Shown here piece by piece: positions 21,494 to 33,934 of a stretch of 64,000 nucleotides of DNA. The notes under the pieces were generated by a model that was given only the letters and a program-made list of their open reading frames with translations, had not been told where the DNA came from and made no database searches. Position numbers and translations under genes: made by a program. The DNA is taken from assembly GCA_942159475.1 (NCBI GenBank), contig OW804095.1:93013740-93077739 (forward strand), written 5' to 3'. The first letter of the stretch is position 1; every line of letters begins with the position of its first letter. The stretch comes from Sthenelais limicola. Taxonomy: Eukaryota; Annelida; Polychaeta; Phyllodocida; Sigalionidae.

Positions 21494-21883
21494 TCATTAT
21501 CAATAGAAAGGTAACGTGATAAAACAGCTGTTCAGATGTCAATATATGGGTCGAAGTATAGAATGTATTTCTTCAACTGTATAAACACTGGTGTAAGAAT
21601 AGACCTAATTGCTGAATGGTCTCGGACTTAGTCACGACAAAGGTGTAGTGTTCTCACAATATAAATATCCCAATGACAATCAAATAAAATTAGCCATAAG
21701 TATCTGGGTGAACTATGTAGATTATTTTTACTCTTATGTATGCCTGATACATCTGATATGGTAAATACCACTGGTCCATTCTCCTCGAGACAAACGGGGA
21801 AAAGCCTATGAGCTTATTGATGTTTCTCGAATATAAAATCGCCTTTTATCGATGTATGCAAAGGTCTCTAGATAACAACCGAA

Positions 21884-23722
21884 ATGTACAGGAACGAAAT
21901 GGCATCGGTTAGAAACTTATATCGAACTGGTCAGTCAATCGTAAGCTTCAATTGTAGAAGCCTAAGGGCTCATTATGACGAGGTAAACAGTGCAATCCTA
22001 AATAGTGAATTGAGCATAGTCGCACTGAATGAAACGTGGTTGGGTGGACATGATAGCTCCACATATTTCTCACACCCTATGTACAATTTATATAGGCAAG
22101 ACAGAATGATAGAAGGCTCAGCACAGAACGGTGGAGGCCTCGCATGTTACATTAAAAAGGGAATAACAGTAAGCGAAGACTTTACGAAAGGTATGTCTAC
22201 TTGTACTTATGATTATGAATGTCAATTACTAACTGTAAAGGACGGAAATTATGGTAAAATGATACTAATCAACTTGTATAGGAGACCAGCCGGCAGCACG
22301 GATGTGTTCCTTGAGCATATAAATAGCTTGCTCTCACACTTTGCAAGAAGAAATCGCAGGATTATTATGGTTGGTGATATAAATATAGACTTAGGCTGTA
22401 GTAATAACCAGTCAGCTAGATGGAATGAAATAACGAAAAGGTATAATCTCAAGCAAGAAATAAAGAAATATACCAGAGTAACAGCTACTACTTCTACCAT
22501 ACTGGATGTACTATATAGCAACCTTAGCATGAGTCATAGCGAGGTATGTCATATACATATTAGCGACCATTACCCAATAATTGGATATGTCAATGTGAGA
22601 AATGTGATACCGATAGCGGAGAGGACATATAAGTGGGTTAGAACAAAACAAAGAGAGAATGAAGAGTTGTTTAAGGAAGGAATCGAACAGAGTATGGGGA
22701 ATATTAACCATTGGAGGGACCTGAATGTTTCAGAGATATGGAGTGAATATGTGGGGAAGATATCTGAAGCTAATAATGAATGTTACCCGAGAAAAAGGAT
22801 TAGAATCAGGAAGGCCACACAGGTTTTCATAGATCAGGAGGTGAGAGCTATGATAAGAGATAGGGAGGCTGCATTTGCAATAGCAAAACATAGCGGTAGA
22901 CAAGCAGACTGGGTGATAGCAAGATCCTTAAGAAAACGGGTAGCTAAGTTGATAAAAAATAAGAAAAGAGCTTATCTGATCAGAGAAGCGAGTACGAATA
23001 AAAACAATCCAAAAAAGTTTTGGCAATCGCTTGGTAAAATATATAGTAAGGATCAATCAAAATCGACCAAGGATCTGAGTTTTTTTAAAGTAGAAGGACA
23101 GATAATAAGAGGTAAAGAAGCACTGGAGTACGCGAATAATTATTTTGCCACCTTGGCCGGAGATAATTTAGGTATGGCGAATAATATAGTTGCTGTACGT
23201 CCGGAGAGGGAAATATTATTTGATATTGACGATACTCTTACGGATGAAGAAGTAAATAAGGAGATACTGAAATTGAAAGATGACAAGGGTTCTGGTGGGA
23301 AAGATGTTTCTAATAAGACTCTGAAGTGTGGTTTATCTCGAACATGTACTGCATTCACCATTCTAATAAACAAATGTATCAGGGAAGGTTCAATACCCAA
23401 AGTATGGAAAGAATCAGCCATAACATTATTGCCAAAAGACGGGGACACCCAGATAATCGATAACATTAGAGCTATCTCGATTGTTCCTTCTATGAGCAAA
23501 ATATTAGAATGTATTGTGTATAAGAAATTATATAATTTTTTGGAAGAATCAGAGTTCTTCTCAGAGTGTCAATATGGTTTTAGATTGAATAAATCTACGT
23601 TGGGTGCTGCACACGAACATCTGAAATTCATACATCATAATTTAGAAATAGGAAATCATTGTCTATCAATCTATTTCGATGTAAAGAAAGCATTTAATAT
23701 GGTCTCTTTCTTCACAAACTAA
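21884..23722 (+). CDS. LINE ORF2, endonuclease and N-terminal half of reverse transcriptase
   Basis: 612 codons from ATG 21884. The APE-like endonuclease (about 17-236) shows Asn23 (SFNCRSL), Glu50 (LNETWL), Asp165 and Asn167 (VGDINIDL), Ser204/Asp208 (TSTILDVLYSN) and Asp228-His229 (ISDHYPI), so its active site looks complete. A basic linker (300-365) follows. The RT begins near 465 (KDDKGSGGKDVSN) and continues through LLPKDGD, DNIRAIS (Pro changed to Ala in the usual R-P-I-S), and QYGFRLNKST. Motif A keeps its catalytic Asp599 (YFDVKKAF), while the next usual Asp is Asn604. The frame is lost near 23703-23710 and runs to a stop at 23720-23722. The ORF would nick target DNA and prime reverse transcription there. 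Confidence 0.88.
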   Translation: MYRNEMASVRNLYRTGQSIVSFNCRSLRAHYDEVNSAILNSELSIVALNETWLGGHDSSTYFSHPMYNLYRQDRMIEGSAQNGGGLACYIKKGITVSEDFTKGMSTCTYDYECQLLTVKDGNYGKMILINLYRRPAGSTDVFLEHINSLLSHFARRNRRIIMVGDINIDLGCSNNQSARWNEITKRYNLKQEIKKYTRVTATTSTILDVLYSNLSMSHSEVCHIHISDHYPIIGYVNVRNVIPIAERTYKWVRTKQRENEELFKEGIEQSMGNINHWRDLNVSEIWSEYVGKISEANNECYPRKRIRIRKATQVFIDQEVRAMIRDREAAFAIAKHSGRQADWVIARSLRKRVAKLIKNKKRAYLIREASTNKNNPKKFWQSLGKIYSKDQSKSTKDLSFFKVEGQIIRGKEALEYANNYFATLAGDNLGMANNIVAVRPEREILFDIDDTLTDEEVNKEILKLKDDKGSGGKDVSNKTLKCGLSRTCTAFTILINKCIREGSIPKVWKESAITLLPKDGDTQIIDNIRAISIVPSMSKILECIVYKKLYNFLEESEFFSECQYGFRLNKSTLGAAHEHLKFIHHNLEIGNHCLSIYFDVKKAFNMVSFFTN

Positions 23723-24753
23723 AGGAGATGGGCATAGGCCCGGTACTGTGTAAGTTATTAGAAAATTATCTTACCGATAGGTCTCAATATATAATAAAAG
23801 GAGACATAGAAACATCTAGAAAGAAGGTACCCTGTGGCGTCCCCCAGGGAAGTATACTGGGGCCATTAATGTTCATTATATTCTGTAACGACTTGGGAAA
23901 TATTGAATTTAATGGAAAGATGGTATTATATGCTGACGATGCGGTAGTGACTATAGCATCACATAATTTTGAGGATATCAGAGAAAAGGGTCAGGCTGCC
24001 ATATGAAAATATAATGATTGGTGTAAGGTGAATGGACTAGAGCTTAACAAAAAAAAGACAAAATATCAATTGTTCACTCTAGGGAGAAGGTATAGAAATA
24101 GAGATGTAATTCTGGATTGTGATGGTACTATATTGGATAGAAGTTTCATGTTGAAATATTTAGGTGTTTACATCGACGAACGACTATCAATGGCACATCA
24201 TGCCAGTAAATTGTATAGCAAAGCATCGTGGTCATTGGCGGACATAGCCAAGAGAAGGTATTTCATGTCTAGCGATATTGCCTGGTCATTGTGTAAGACA
24301 TATGTGATCCCCATGTTGGAATATGCCAGCCCCATTTTTATGCACACAAATAGAACATTATTAACGAAGATGCAGAAATTGTGCTATAGAGCACTGAGGA
24401 TGTGCTTCGGTAATGATTACACAAAAAAAGATCTTTTATTGAAAGGCAAGATTCTACCTCTCAGATACAGAACTGAAATAGCTATGATCAAGAATCTTTT
24501 TAATAAGAGAGAAACATACGAAAAGCAAGTAGCTAATGAAGTAATACTAAGAAATAACCAGGGACTACGGTTTAAATTATTTATTCCTAAAAGTGAAAGG
24601 AGCAGGCGTTCCTGCTTTTACCAGGAATTGGTGACCTGGAACAGCATGGAAAGAACAGTGAGAGATAAAGAGGACAAGAATAGCTTTGCAATAGATCTGA
24701 AAGCACTATATCAGTCTAAATTTGAAGATGTTGATGACCAAGTAAGGTTATAA
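23704..24753 (+). pseudogene. LINE ORF2, C-terminal half of RT in the shifted frame, with one TGA
   Basis: This frame picks up the RT exactly where the upstream frame fails (LFLHKLKEMGIGP). It shows motif B (GVPQGSILGPLMF), motif C with intact YADD at 23929-23940 (LYADDAVV) and, after a TGA at 24004-24006, DWCKVNGLELNKKKTK. The thumb-type motif KYLGVYIDERLSM and the C-terminal domain (PMLEYASPIF) follow. Both lesions are single events and the surrounding protein is well conserved. No RNase H or Cys/His finger is present at the C-terminus. The natural stop is TAA at 24751-24753. Confidence 0.85.
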
Positions 24754-25165
24754 AAATGTCGAATGTAATTAAGGAATGTAGCCTCAAATGATTATAATGC
24801 TCTTGTTGAGAAGAATTGTTTTTTAAGTATTTTTATCTGTTCCCTATGCGACAAAAAAGTCCTTATAAGGACTGGCGATGAAATAATGTATGTGACGGCA
24901 CTGATATACTTTTTTGATGAAAGAAAATGCAGAATGATGTGATAGCTAGGATAGCAGTAGTGTTATATGACAGAGTGTATAAATTTTCATAGTGGAAGTA
25001 ACTTCAAGCATACAGTAATTTAGGTGTATCATCAAATGTTTCATTGTGAATGTAATTATGTAGAAGGCAACGCAATAGGATATCAACATGGTTGACGAGC
25101 GTATTTGTTTTATTATGTAAATGTTTGGCCGTAATAGTAATAAAAAAAAATATATATATATACTT

Positions 25166-28100
25166 GTAACATACCAGTACAGGAAAGTACGCTTAATCTA
25201 TTATTATGAATTTCCATATATACCTTTATGATCCAGAGCCCCGTATGCAATGAATGGATGCCAATCACCGGTAAATAGCTCGCTCCAATGGCTTGCTAAT
25301 TTACTGACATAATGATCTAGCACATGTTTGAAATTCAAGTCAACTTTCCCAGCATCAGGAACTCAGTGACAATTGTCACTTTAAGTCCCATTCTATATTA
25401 ATTATATAGTCTTGAGGGTATAAGAGATATTAACTGAGGCGACGCATGCAAACATTTGTGTAGATTATTGCGATGTAGATTATTGTTAATTATATATTTT
25501 AAAAAATGATGAAATTCAAATCCTATTCCAGCTTTTCCATTTCCGAGTACACCAAAATTCCACCAGGCATGGTTTATATATGTTCTTATTGGTCACTTTT
25601 TTTTATGTAATAGCTGATAATACAGCTTTAACATTAGCCAGCATGTCACGGCATCCCAGGAAAGGATAATTGACTCATGTGAAAGAGTGGAACAGTTCCT
25701 TTCTCGCCAATGTTTGAAATATTACCCCACATATGAAGGCACTTAGGCCATACCTAGACATGCCAATAGGAATCGATTCTGCAGAGACCATACCATGTCT
25801 GTACGCTCCTGTTGCTTTTATTGTTATAGCTTGTTCATTTCACCATGCATTGAGTGCTATAAGACAATTTAAATCACAATTAACTCACTTCCAGAATGCA
25901 TTATCTAATTTGAAATAAGGAGGATTAGGAATTTATAGTTGCGCAATTTTCTTTTTTGTTAAAGGTTTTATTCGAGGAGATAAATACGTCACGCTCACTT
26001 AGATGTTTAGCTATATTATTACACTAATTTGTCCTACAACAAAATAAGGAAACAAAAAAGTCCATTATCTATAACCACCTTGGTAGTTTAGTTTATCAGA
26101 AAACGCAGATGGCTAAAAGAAAACGAGCCCTCGTACGGCCTTATAATATCATGACTACACATGATGCACTGTGGTATTGGATGCATAGTTTACGGTACCT
26201 GATTGGCTCAGACCAGAATCCTATCACAAGCCGATATCCACCTGTGAAATCCATGACTGCATGGGCACTTAATATTTCTTGCCACTTTAATCAAACTAAG
26301 GCCTTAAGGAACTCTATGAATTTCTATAAATTTCTGAGAAGCACTTGACGGATAGACTTTTGGGAATGGAGATGTGTTTTTTTCCTTCCTTACTTTTAAG
26401 AAACCTTCTATAAAAATGTATGGTGTCTGATGGAGCTTATAGAAATAGGGTATTCTCTCTCATGGATGTCATACAGTGTGTGCTTGAACATGTGCATCTG
26501 TGTTGTTACCCAGCAACGACTAACAGAAAACAAACTCATTGACGAAAAGGGAGTTTTCAGACTCCATTGAAATTGAGGATCCCTACGGACATGGTCCTCT
26601 ATGTTTATATGATATTCTTTCCGAAGCCATAAGTTCACAATTAGAAACAAACCTCTTTCTGCATTGTAATAGGATCTCTGTTAAAATAAAACGTTGTGTA
26701 TTTGCTTTCTTTCTGTAATAGCACGATGACGACATCCGAACCTACTTACTCAGCCTCTCCTCTCTCACATCTCATATAAAGAAATATATTATTATCTGTA
26801 TAATTACTATCTATGCTTATTACAATACTCTTCCACCTAGGACTATCAACAATGTGTAATTTCGATTGTATCATCCCTGTTGAAAATGTACTGTAACAAA
26901 TAGCACAAAATAGTCTCTAAACCAATAAAACAATTGTAGTATAAATATATATTGACAGATAACCTTGAAACACGGCCTAATGAGCAATGTTGATATATCC
27001 TTATGTAGGAATATATACTAATAATTTTAGAACTTATTATGTAGAGCTATGTGGGATATGAATATACTTCAACACATAACAATGTGTATCTGTATTCTTT
27101 GCTTAAAAGTTATTTTAAAAAAGCACTATTTGGCAGCATAGGCTGTTTTATCTGGGTTTTTTTGCTGGCTGAATGTACCGAACTACCTATCTTAGTTATA
27201 ACTATAAGACATATTAGTGGTGACTCAACATGTAATGTAATTGAGTTTGATATTAATTTTTGAAGTGTGTAACCTCAAACATGATACCTTGTATCTACTC
27301 GCCTATAGATGGGTTTCTTATAACGGTACCTTTAATGACCATTTGATGTCGGTAAATAATGGGACAGTATTCTTTGTTTTCCTTTTTTGTTCTTTCACCA
27401 GATGTGTAACCTTAGTCGTAATCCCATTAAACAAGACCTCACATTTAAAACAAACAATAATAAAACATTAAATACTTTATATATAAAATCGATTAAAAGA
27501 ACTAAAAGCTGGAGATATATTTTGAAGTTGTATTCATGGACACCTTCTTGTTGAGAGCTTTAAGGACAGACCACTTGCCGCATGCATGTATAAATATGTA
27601 TACCAATTGCACAAGCCAAAGGTATTACGTGTGGGTGTTCGTGTAGTCATCCAGTTAATCTGCTAATAGTCTAGCTTTGTTTGTGGTTCTATACCATAGC
27701 AAAACGATCACGTCGGTCACCTATACCAAAACTCAGCCATGATCCAACCCTTACATAAATCCCATCTGGCCTTGTATGGCGAGTGGTGAAGTGGAGGGAT
27801 TGTACTTTAAGTTAGAAGTCAATCTTTTATAAATAATGGATCAAATTTCTTACGATTACTTCTCTTATCAACAAGGAGACTCGGATAATTGTACTCTTGC
27901 AGATAACATCGTTTCTCCTACCTATGTATGGAGGATATCCATACTTGATTAAGCGTGAAATCACTGGTAATTCGGAAACTTACCAATGCCTAGTGACTTA
28001 TGGATATTGCTGTCCCGATAGGGAGAGAAGCATGGGGAATAGTGTAGATTGTAAGTATGTTTCAAGAGCCTGCTTACTTAATCAAGTCTTTATGTTTGTG

Positions 28101-29011
28101 TTCAATATCGTTGTGGTCAATGCTGGGACCTGAGGTCCACTTAACTTATATTTTATTATATACATATTTCCTTGCTTTTAGTTTCAGTTGTAGCGTATGT
28201 ATGTAACTGAGTTAGCTCTTTTCGCCACTTTGAAATAGGAAAATATACATTCAAATGCTTTCCATGGATCGTCTTGGGCTGGAAATTACTTGTTCAATAT
28301 GACCACGGGACGGTACATAAATACATATAATATGGTACAATTCCATATCTGTTAAAGGCTTCTGGAAAAAAATTCTTTCGAAGACCAGTTTCTTTATTTG
28401 ATTATAAAAACACAGGAAGATTATACTCATGAAGTTTTTGTAAAATAGTTTTGTTAAAAGCACATACCAGAAGCTTTATGAATATGTTATGATATAAATA
28501 GGTGCATGCCCCACCTATATACGTGCACGTTCCGAATGCGGATAGAAAAAGTAGTCAGATCCTTTGTCAAAACCGCAAAATACGAAATACCTTTCTTACT
28601 AACACCCTGTTGAATGGTTTAGATTAAGTTAAAGATTATACTTTTCCTTGTTTTTGTTGCAAGTCCACAGAACTGTGTTCCCTTGTCACTTTGTAAGTGG
28701 GAGATATTCATACAAGTTCTTTCCCATAGATACGAATTATGTTTGTGTTTAATCATTGATGATGACCACAGAATGGAACGTAACATCGAGAATGAAGTAA
28801 AATAAACTTAACTGATAATAATATGCTTTGTGCTATGGAAAATAAGGATAAATCCCAGCATGGGAAAGGATGTTGTAGTTCCTATTCACAGTGTTAACTA
28901 TTTATAATCCCTATTAACATAGTAAGTAGCCTAGCTAAACAAACAGCTCATCTTGTCACTGAGATATTAAATTGTTCACAGATATTTCTAAAGTGCATAC
29001 CGCTCTTGGAT
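25166..29011. other. Long non-coding stretch
   Basis: AT-rich DNA. Open frames are short (at most about 80 codons), scattered on both strands and without recognisable motifs. No repeat family that I could define occurs here. Confidence 0.45.
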
Positions 29012-29207
29012 CAGGTTGTCAGAAAATGTACTAGCGGTAGCTCTAAATATTGAGGCTGCACAATTATGATGACTAGGTATATCTGGGTATATTCGGCATT
29101 GCATTGATTAAATAAATGTGTTAGATTATGTAAAACTTTATTTCAAAGCTCACTTTTGGGTTGTTTGACGGGGTTGGTGAAGGCGAATTGTACAATTTCT
29201 GACGAAC
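29012..29207 (+). mobile_element. Family B element, complete copy of about 196 bp
   Basis: The left end is TCAGGTTGTCAGAAAATGTA and the right end is GAATTGTACAATTTCTGACG. GTCAGAAAATGTAC at the left pairs with GTACAATTTCTGAC at the right, a terminal inverted repeat of about 14 bp. The interior has the family blocks AGGTATATCTGGGTATATT and GGTTGGTGAAGGCGAATTGT. No coding capacity, so it is a small non-autonomous element. Confidence 0.7.
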
Positions 29208-30585
29208 TAACCCTCTCATTATTGTCCGAGCACACAATCGGTGTCTGGCTCCCCTACTATAATAGTGAGTGGGCTGCATAAACTTTCATTTCATTATAGT
29301 GCTGGGAGGGTTTATGCCCTATAAAGACAGTAGAATGGACTACTTATTAGCCCAGTTCCCCCGCAATAGGACAAAACAGCGTCCATTTCCCCAGGGCTTA
29401 TGACCAGAGCTTTTATGGCAGAATGGCAATGGTCTACCAGAGGTATCTGCCTTTCTGTCTACTTTTTAGAAAGAGATATGAGGTGTAAGATTCCTTTATG
29501 ACTAATAACAAAACATGCTGCCGTTTCCTCTTACGCCAGCTGTATTTCTTTTTACTTTCAGCTTGCACAAACTCCTATCTCAGGGTCCTACTTAAACCGG
29601 TCCAGTTCCACCACCTGTGACAACGCATAGTCTTTCATTTCTTTCCTCTTATTCTTCTTATTCTTATTCTTCTTTTGAATTCCTCATCTTTCATCAGTTC
29701 ATTTCCTATCTATTTTAACTTTTTCCTTCTACCTCCTAAACTTCTACTAAATTCTTCTTCTTACATTATCATCTTTCATCAGGTACTTTTCTATCTATTT
29801 TAACATTTTCCTTAATCTACCTCCCAACCATCTATTCAATTCAACTTTATAAACTTAATTTGCACTCGATAAATGAAATACAAAAATACGGTATTATGTC
29901 TGATATGTACAATAATTATCTGGTCTTCCAGTATCCTCCAAATCTTGACTTCCTGCTGAGTAAATTGTTATGGTTTCTTAAAAGGTAAAAGTTAACGTTA
30001 AAGGGGTGTGAAATGCAAGTGTATTAAAACCTAAAATAGGATATTGTCACCCTTTCATTTTATACCCCATCTGTAATATCATTTCATTGTCGCCTCCTTC
30101 CCTCACACCATGATCAATTACCCAACTCCCGCAAGGTAGCACCACATGTTTTTGCAGGCTGAAAGAAATCTCATGACATCCGGCTGGCTCTGACTGAGTA
30201 TGAGGTGTTGGAAGAAGAACCTTATCTTTGTTTTCGCCTCCAAAATAAGGAACTGATTCTTGATTTGTTTAGTATCTAATTCTGGCGGTGAAGCCAATTT
30301 AAATAGTACAGTCGAAACTTTTTCAGTATTGATAGCTATTGATCAGACAGTGCCTCTTAAACTGTTATGTCAACATGTCACTCATAAGAGGAAGGGGCGT
30401 AGCCCCCAGCCCTCTCAGCCAATAGGATGTACACACATAGATCTATGTAAAATACATTAAACAGCAGTATGCTCTGAAGGCTACTACCGGAAGGGAGTCT
30501 CAATTAAAACTACCGCCCAAAGATAGATATAATCACTACCATAGGAAATGGCATATATTATATGGAAAATGAGGGACTTTTAAAG
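29208..30585. other. Non-coding stretch
   Basis: CT- and TTC-rich sequence at 29636-29830. Otherwise nothing recognisable. Confidence 0.4.
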
Positions 30586-30792
30586 TTATCTTATGTTTGA
30601 ATTATTTGAGAGGATTAGCGAAGGCGAATTGTACAACATCAGGCCACTCCACGTATTGATCAGACCATCTCCTTGGGCCAAAATGTATAAATACTTGGGT
30701 CAGGTTGTAAGAAAATGTACAGTCGGCAGCTCTACACATTTTGTAAGTTCTGCAATAGTAAGCAGAGATATAATGATAAAGACTAGGTATAT
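30586..30792 (+). repeat. Two family B fragments side by side
   Basis: A 3' fragment (TTATTTGAGAGGATTAGCGA to GGCGAATTGTACAAC, about 30590-30642) is followed by a 5' fragment (GGGTCAGGTTGTAAGAAAAT to AGACTAGGTATATCGC, about 30695-30795). A plus-strand open frame across both is not a gene. Confidence 0.6.
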
Positions 30793-31411
30793 CGCCGGAC
30801 CTTTCTATGCGCTACCCGAAGCAAGTGGCCCAATATCCAGGGCCCTACATAATGACCTAGACATCATCAAAGTAGCCACTCACCTGATATATCTATAAAG
30901 CAGCTTTCTCCTTGAGATTTCTCTCAGAGGACAGAAGCGTAATCTAGCGCTTTGAGCAAGGGCATCTTACTTAGTAGATATTTTGATCCCGATCGCTGCC
31001 ATTCAGGTGCATTGTAAATTCATTACAGGGGTTGCAGGCTATCAAATCCATTAGAGGCCTATAATCACTAACCCAACTAAAAGTATTGTATTGTAATACA
31101 TACATGTACATGTATACTTATGCAGTGCACATTTGTATGAATTACAGCAGCAAGTCTATTTTTTGTACAGGTCTGTAGTTTGTATTTGGGAATGACATTT
31201 AAGAAATCTCTAATATTAGAAAATTCCAGCCAAAGAAAAGATATCTGAGGACAGCTTAATCACTGGGTCTTAGCGAACCACCTGTAGCACGACCACATGG
31301 AACACTCTCTCACTTTACCAAATGAAAGAGGCAAAATTACATCGTCTTATAAGTTGATTGTAACTTATTGGCTGATACAAACTCTACCTGGTCCTCATAT
31401 TAGTCTTGCAT
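30793..31411. other. Non-coding stretch
   Basis: Nothing recognisable beyond short ATGTACATG-type palindromes near 31102-31118. Confidence 0.4.
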
Positions 31412-31530
31412 AAAGGGGGGTCTCCACTGGCTGCGGTAAGCTCTGCGGTTAGCCTTGTGATAACAAAATTAGGGAATTGTATTTTATGTGCAGTCCAAGC
31501 CCGCAGCCAGTGGAGACCCCCGCCCCCTTT
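31412..31530. mobile_element. 119-bp inverted-repeat element (GGGGTCTCCACTGGCTGCGG ends)
   Basis: The left arm 31412-31437 and the right arm 31501-31530 are reverse complements over the core GTCTCCACTGGCTGCGG, with G/C-run differences outside it. The centre is about 63 bp. This fits a minimal inverted-repeat transposon; the superfamily is not determined. Confidence 0.7.
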
Positions 31531-31839
31531 AGACATTGGGTTTCTGAAATTCACATGGCGTGAGCTATATATATGGCAGAAAGGCCATTCTTTGAGACAT
31601 TGAAGGAATCAAAGGACAAATTAAATCTTCTGCCACAGAGACTCATATGAGGAGAGGAAGGCTACGTCATTGTCGCTTTTAGAAACGCCATACATATATA
31701 TATGTATATATGTATCCTTTGAAGTAATGCATACTATGGAAAGCGCAATTTTTATCAAATGCGAGCCTTCGGATGCCAAATTCTCAGCTATTGTAACAAA
31801 ACATGTTACCAAATTTACTCATTGTTTGACTTATAGAAC

Positions 31840-32045
31840 TGAAGTTATCAGCATTTTGCTGCTGCAACATATCAATATGAGAATTTGAAACGGCCTAAAG
31901 GAAAACACCGGTGAGCGATAATAGGTAAAACAATTGTGGCAAAGGCTTTCGACAACAATATAAATGTAGACTTTATGAAGCCCTGTAGTATAAACAAAAA
32001 GGTGAAATCCTCCACAATATTTGGTCAAATGACTTTAAGATGGCT
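31840..32045 (-). repeat. Family A copy
   Basis: It shows the internal blocks in reverse orientation: TATCAATATGAGAATTTGAA, CACCGGTGAGCGATAATAGG, ATATAAATGTAGACTT and TGAAATCCTCCA. The termini are degraded. Confidence 0.55.
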
Positions 32046-32079
32046 AGTAAAAGAACAGAACTAAAAGTAGAAAATCATA

Positions 32080-32178
32080 TGCTAATGCCTAACGTCTGAA
32101 GGTGAGTGGCCCCTAACGTCCGAAGTTTCTGGGCCCTAGCAGCTGGGCCCTAGCGTCATTGGGCCCTAACGTCTGGAG
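32080..32178. repeat. Short imperfect tandem repeat (CCCTAACGTC units)
   Basis: About five units of 14-25 bp beginning CCCTAACGTCYGAAG, CCCTAGCAGCTGGG and CCCTAGCGTCATTGG. The motif GGCCCTAACGTCTGAA also occurs alone near 39053-39070. Confidence 0.6.
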
Positions 32179-32475
32179 CCTGATAACAAAGACTCTGTAT
32201 ATGGCTAAATCATCAAGTAAGATCAATTTGAAGGTTGTATCCTCTAAACAATTATTAAAAAAATATTTTTTTGTGATAAACATTTTCTTGTTGTTCAATG
32301 CTATCCTGTGATAAAACCTAAAAGAATCCCTTATTAGAAGTTCTATAGGACTTAGGGCTACGTAATTTAATTAGGCACCACTGTCACATAAAGGGCACCT
32401 GTCGCAGACATTTCAAATCAATTCAATTTTTAATGTGCTATTGTAATGGGTAACTTATATAAAAAAGAGGTCGAC

Positions 32476-32960
32476 TGTGGAAATGAGAGACATTGAGGGA
32501 GGTTGATTGAGAGAATGAGATACTTTTGAGGAGGCTGATTGAGGCAATGAGAGACATTGAGGGAAGGGTGAGTGAGCAAGAGACATGGAGGAGGGTGATT
32601 GAGAGAATGAGATACATGGAGGAGGGTGATTGAGAGAATGAGTTATATTGAGGGAGAGTGATTGAGAAAATGGGATACAATGAGGGAGGGTGTTTGAGGG
32701 AATGGGATACATTGAAAGAATGAGCCTGATTGAGTAAATGAGGTACATTAAGGGAGGGTCTTTGAGGGAATGAGATGGGATTCAGGGAATAAGATGAATT
32801 GAGGAAATGAGAAACATTGAGAGAAAGAGCATCTTTGACAGTATGAGATGAGATTCAAGGAATGAGATGAATTGAGGAAAAGAGATACATTGTTAGAATG
32901 AGACTGATTGGGGAAATGTGAAGAATTGCTGAAAGAGAGGTGAATGGGAGAATGAGGATA
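32476..32960. repeat. Minisatellite, unit about 30-35 bp
   Basis: Repeated variants of GAGAATGAGATACATTGAGG followed by AGGGTGATTGA run for almost 500 bp with substitutions and length changes. Ser/Leu-rich frames on the minus strand are translations of the repeat, not genes. Confidence 0.85.
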
Positions 32961-33685
32961 TATATATAGTAGTAAATCTTATTATATGATAGTAGTATAT
33001 ATGGAGTAGTAGACCTATAATAGGGGCCCACAAACCACCTTGTCTTGGGGACGAGGGCTAATCTAAGATTGAAGTATAAGTGCTATTGTGGGAATCGATT
33101 TAGGGAATTTCTGTCATATTGAAATACATTAAATTGTTTGATTGAATTAAGGAAAATACTATTTTACTATCAAATACGTCCCATACTGACTTTTTTTTTA
33201 TCAACAAAAATACCCCCCCATCTAGAAGATGCCACATTTGTTGCAAAAGATGAGCAGCAGTATGCATTTATTTCATGACCCCTGTCACATATATACATCA
33301 CTGTCGCATACATGTCTGGTCTGTAAACACTTCTGTAGAGTGAATTGATACTCAGAGAGCAACCAAGTTTGGCCTAAATATTCTTTCAATATAGTACAAC
33401 AATGCTATAGAGTGTCTTTCCTGAATCCCAACCCCAAGGTTGGACAATACAGCTTTAACTCAACAAGTAGTGTGGGTACAGGGAAATTGTATTCAACTCA
33501 GCTAACTACTTCTTGTGGGCGTGCCAGTAAGAGTAAATGATGCGAGTTACATAAAACAACATGCAAATAATGGCAGATTAATAAATCAATTATAGAAACA
33601 ATTATTGAAACAGCAATCAATTGTAGAAAACAGTTATAGAAACAATCAAATAACAAATTGTCCCAGCACTGTCTATTTCCAATAT
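32961..33685. other. Non-coding stretch
   Basis: No gene seen. Near 33585-33650 there is local repetition of ATTATAGAAACAA-type words. Confidence 0.4.
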
Positions 33686-33934
33686 TCATTGTTCATTTTT
33701 TGGGGTGGCCTTGAAAAGTGCATACACTGCTCTCACGGGGTACAATTTGTGTCCTCTGATTCTTGGCAAGATCATGACATGAGCATTATCCTTCAATTGA
33801 TTTGTTTTTGCCCAGACTATATTAATCACTATCCCTGCTGGTACAAAATCTCTCCTCTTCACAGGGATCACATTAGCAGGCTGGGTCATAAAAACGTTAG
33901 ATTTCCTAAGAAAACAAAAAAACATATACGTGTA
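33686..33934 (-). pseudogene. DIRS-like tyrosine recombinase remnant, catalytic-domain part
   Basis: The minus-strand frame shows FFCFLRKSNVF, the catalytic-Arg box typical of DIRS-order recombinases. VKRRDFVPAGIVINIVWAKT follows, with the Lys of the K box, then HVMILPRIRGHKLYPVRAV. The H-x-x-R and Tyr boxes are missing; the frame stops at 33686 and related coding sequence does not resume downstream. It is the continuation of the recombinase at 34995-35378, separated from it by the TA-flanked insert at 33935-34992. With the insert ignored the two parts are in the same frame. Confidence 0.75.

Larger units (their letters stand above)
19694..25165 (+). mobile_element. APE-type LINE with a NADAR-domain ORF1 (inactive copy)
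   Basis: A non-LTR retrotransposon with ORF1 (19694-21493) and ORF2 (21884-24753). They are separated by about 390 bp without a coding signal. ORF2 has an apurinic-type endonuclease, an RT and no RNase H. About 410 bp of AT-rich 3' sequence leads to TAATAAAAAAAAATATATAT near 25138-25162, which I take as the 3' terminus. The 5' UTR must start upstream of 19694 but its limit is not visible. The RT motifs suggest the CR1/L2/Jockey assemblage, which needs a tree. ORF1 has one TAG, and ORF2 has one frameshift and one TGA, so this copy is dead but not old. Confidence 0.88.

Noticed and set aside
20566..23499. Minus-strand frames of 66-119 codons under the LINE
   Set aside because: They are antisense shadows of ORF1 and ORF2.
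30593..30898. 101-codon plus-strand frame
   Set aside because: It spans two family B fragments and their junction.
32438..32748. Ser/Leu-rich minus-strand proteins
   Set aside because: They translate the minisatellite; both frames repeat with the DNA unit.
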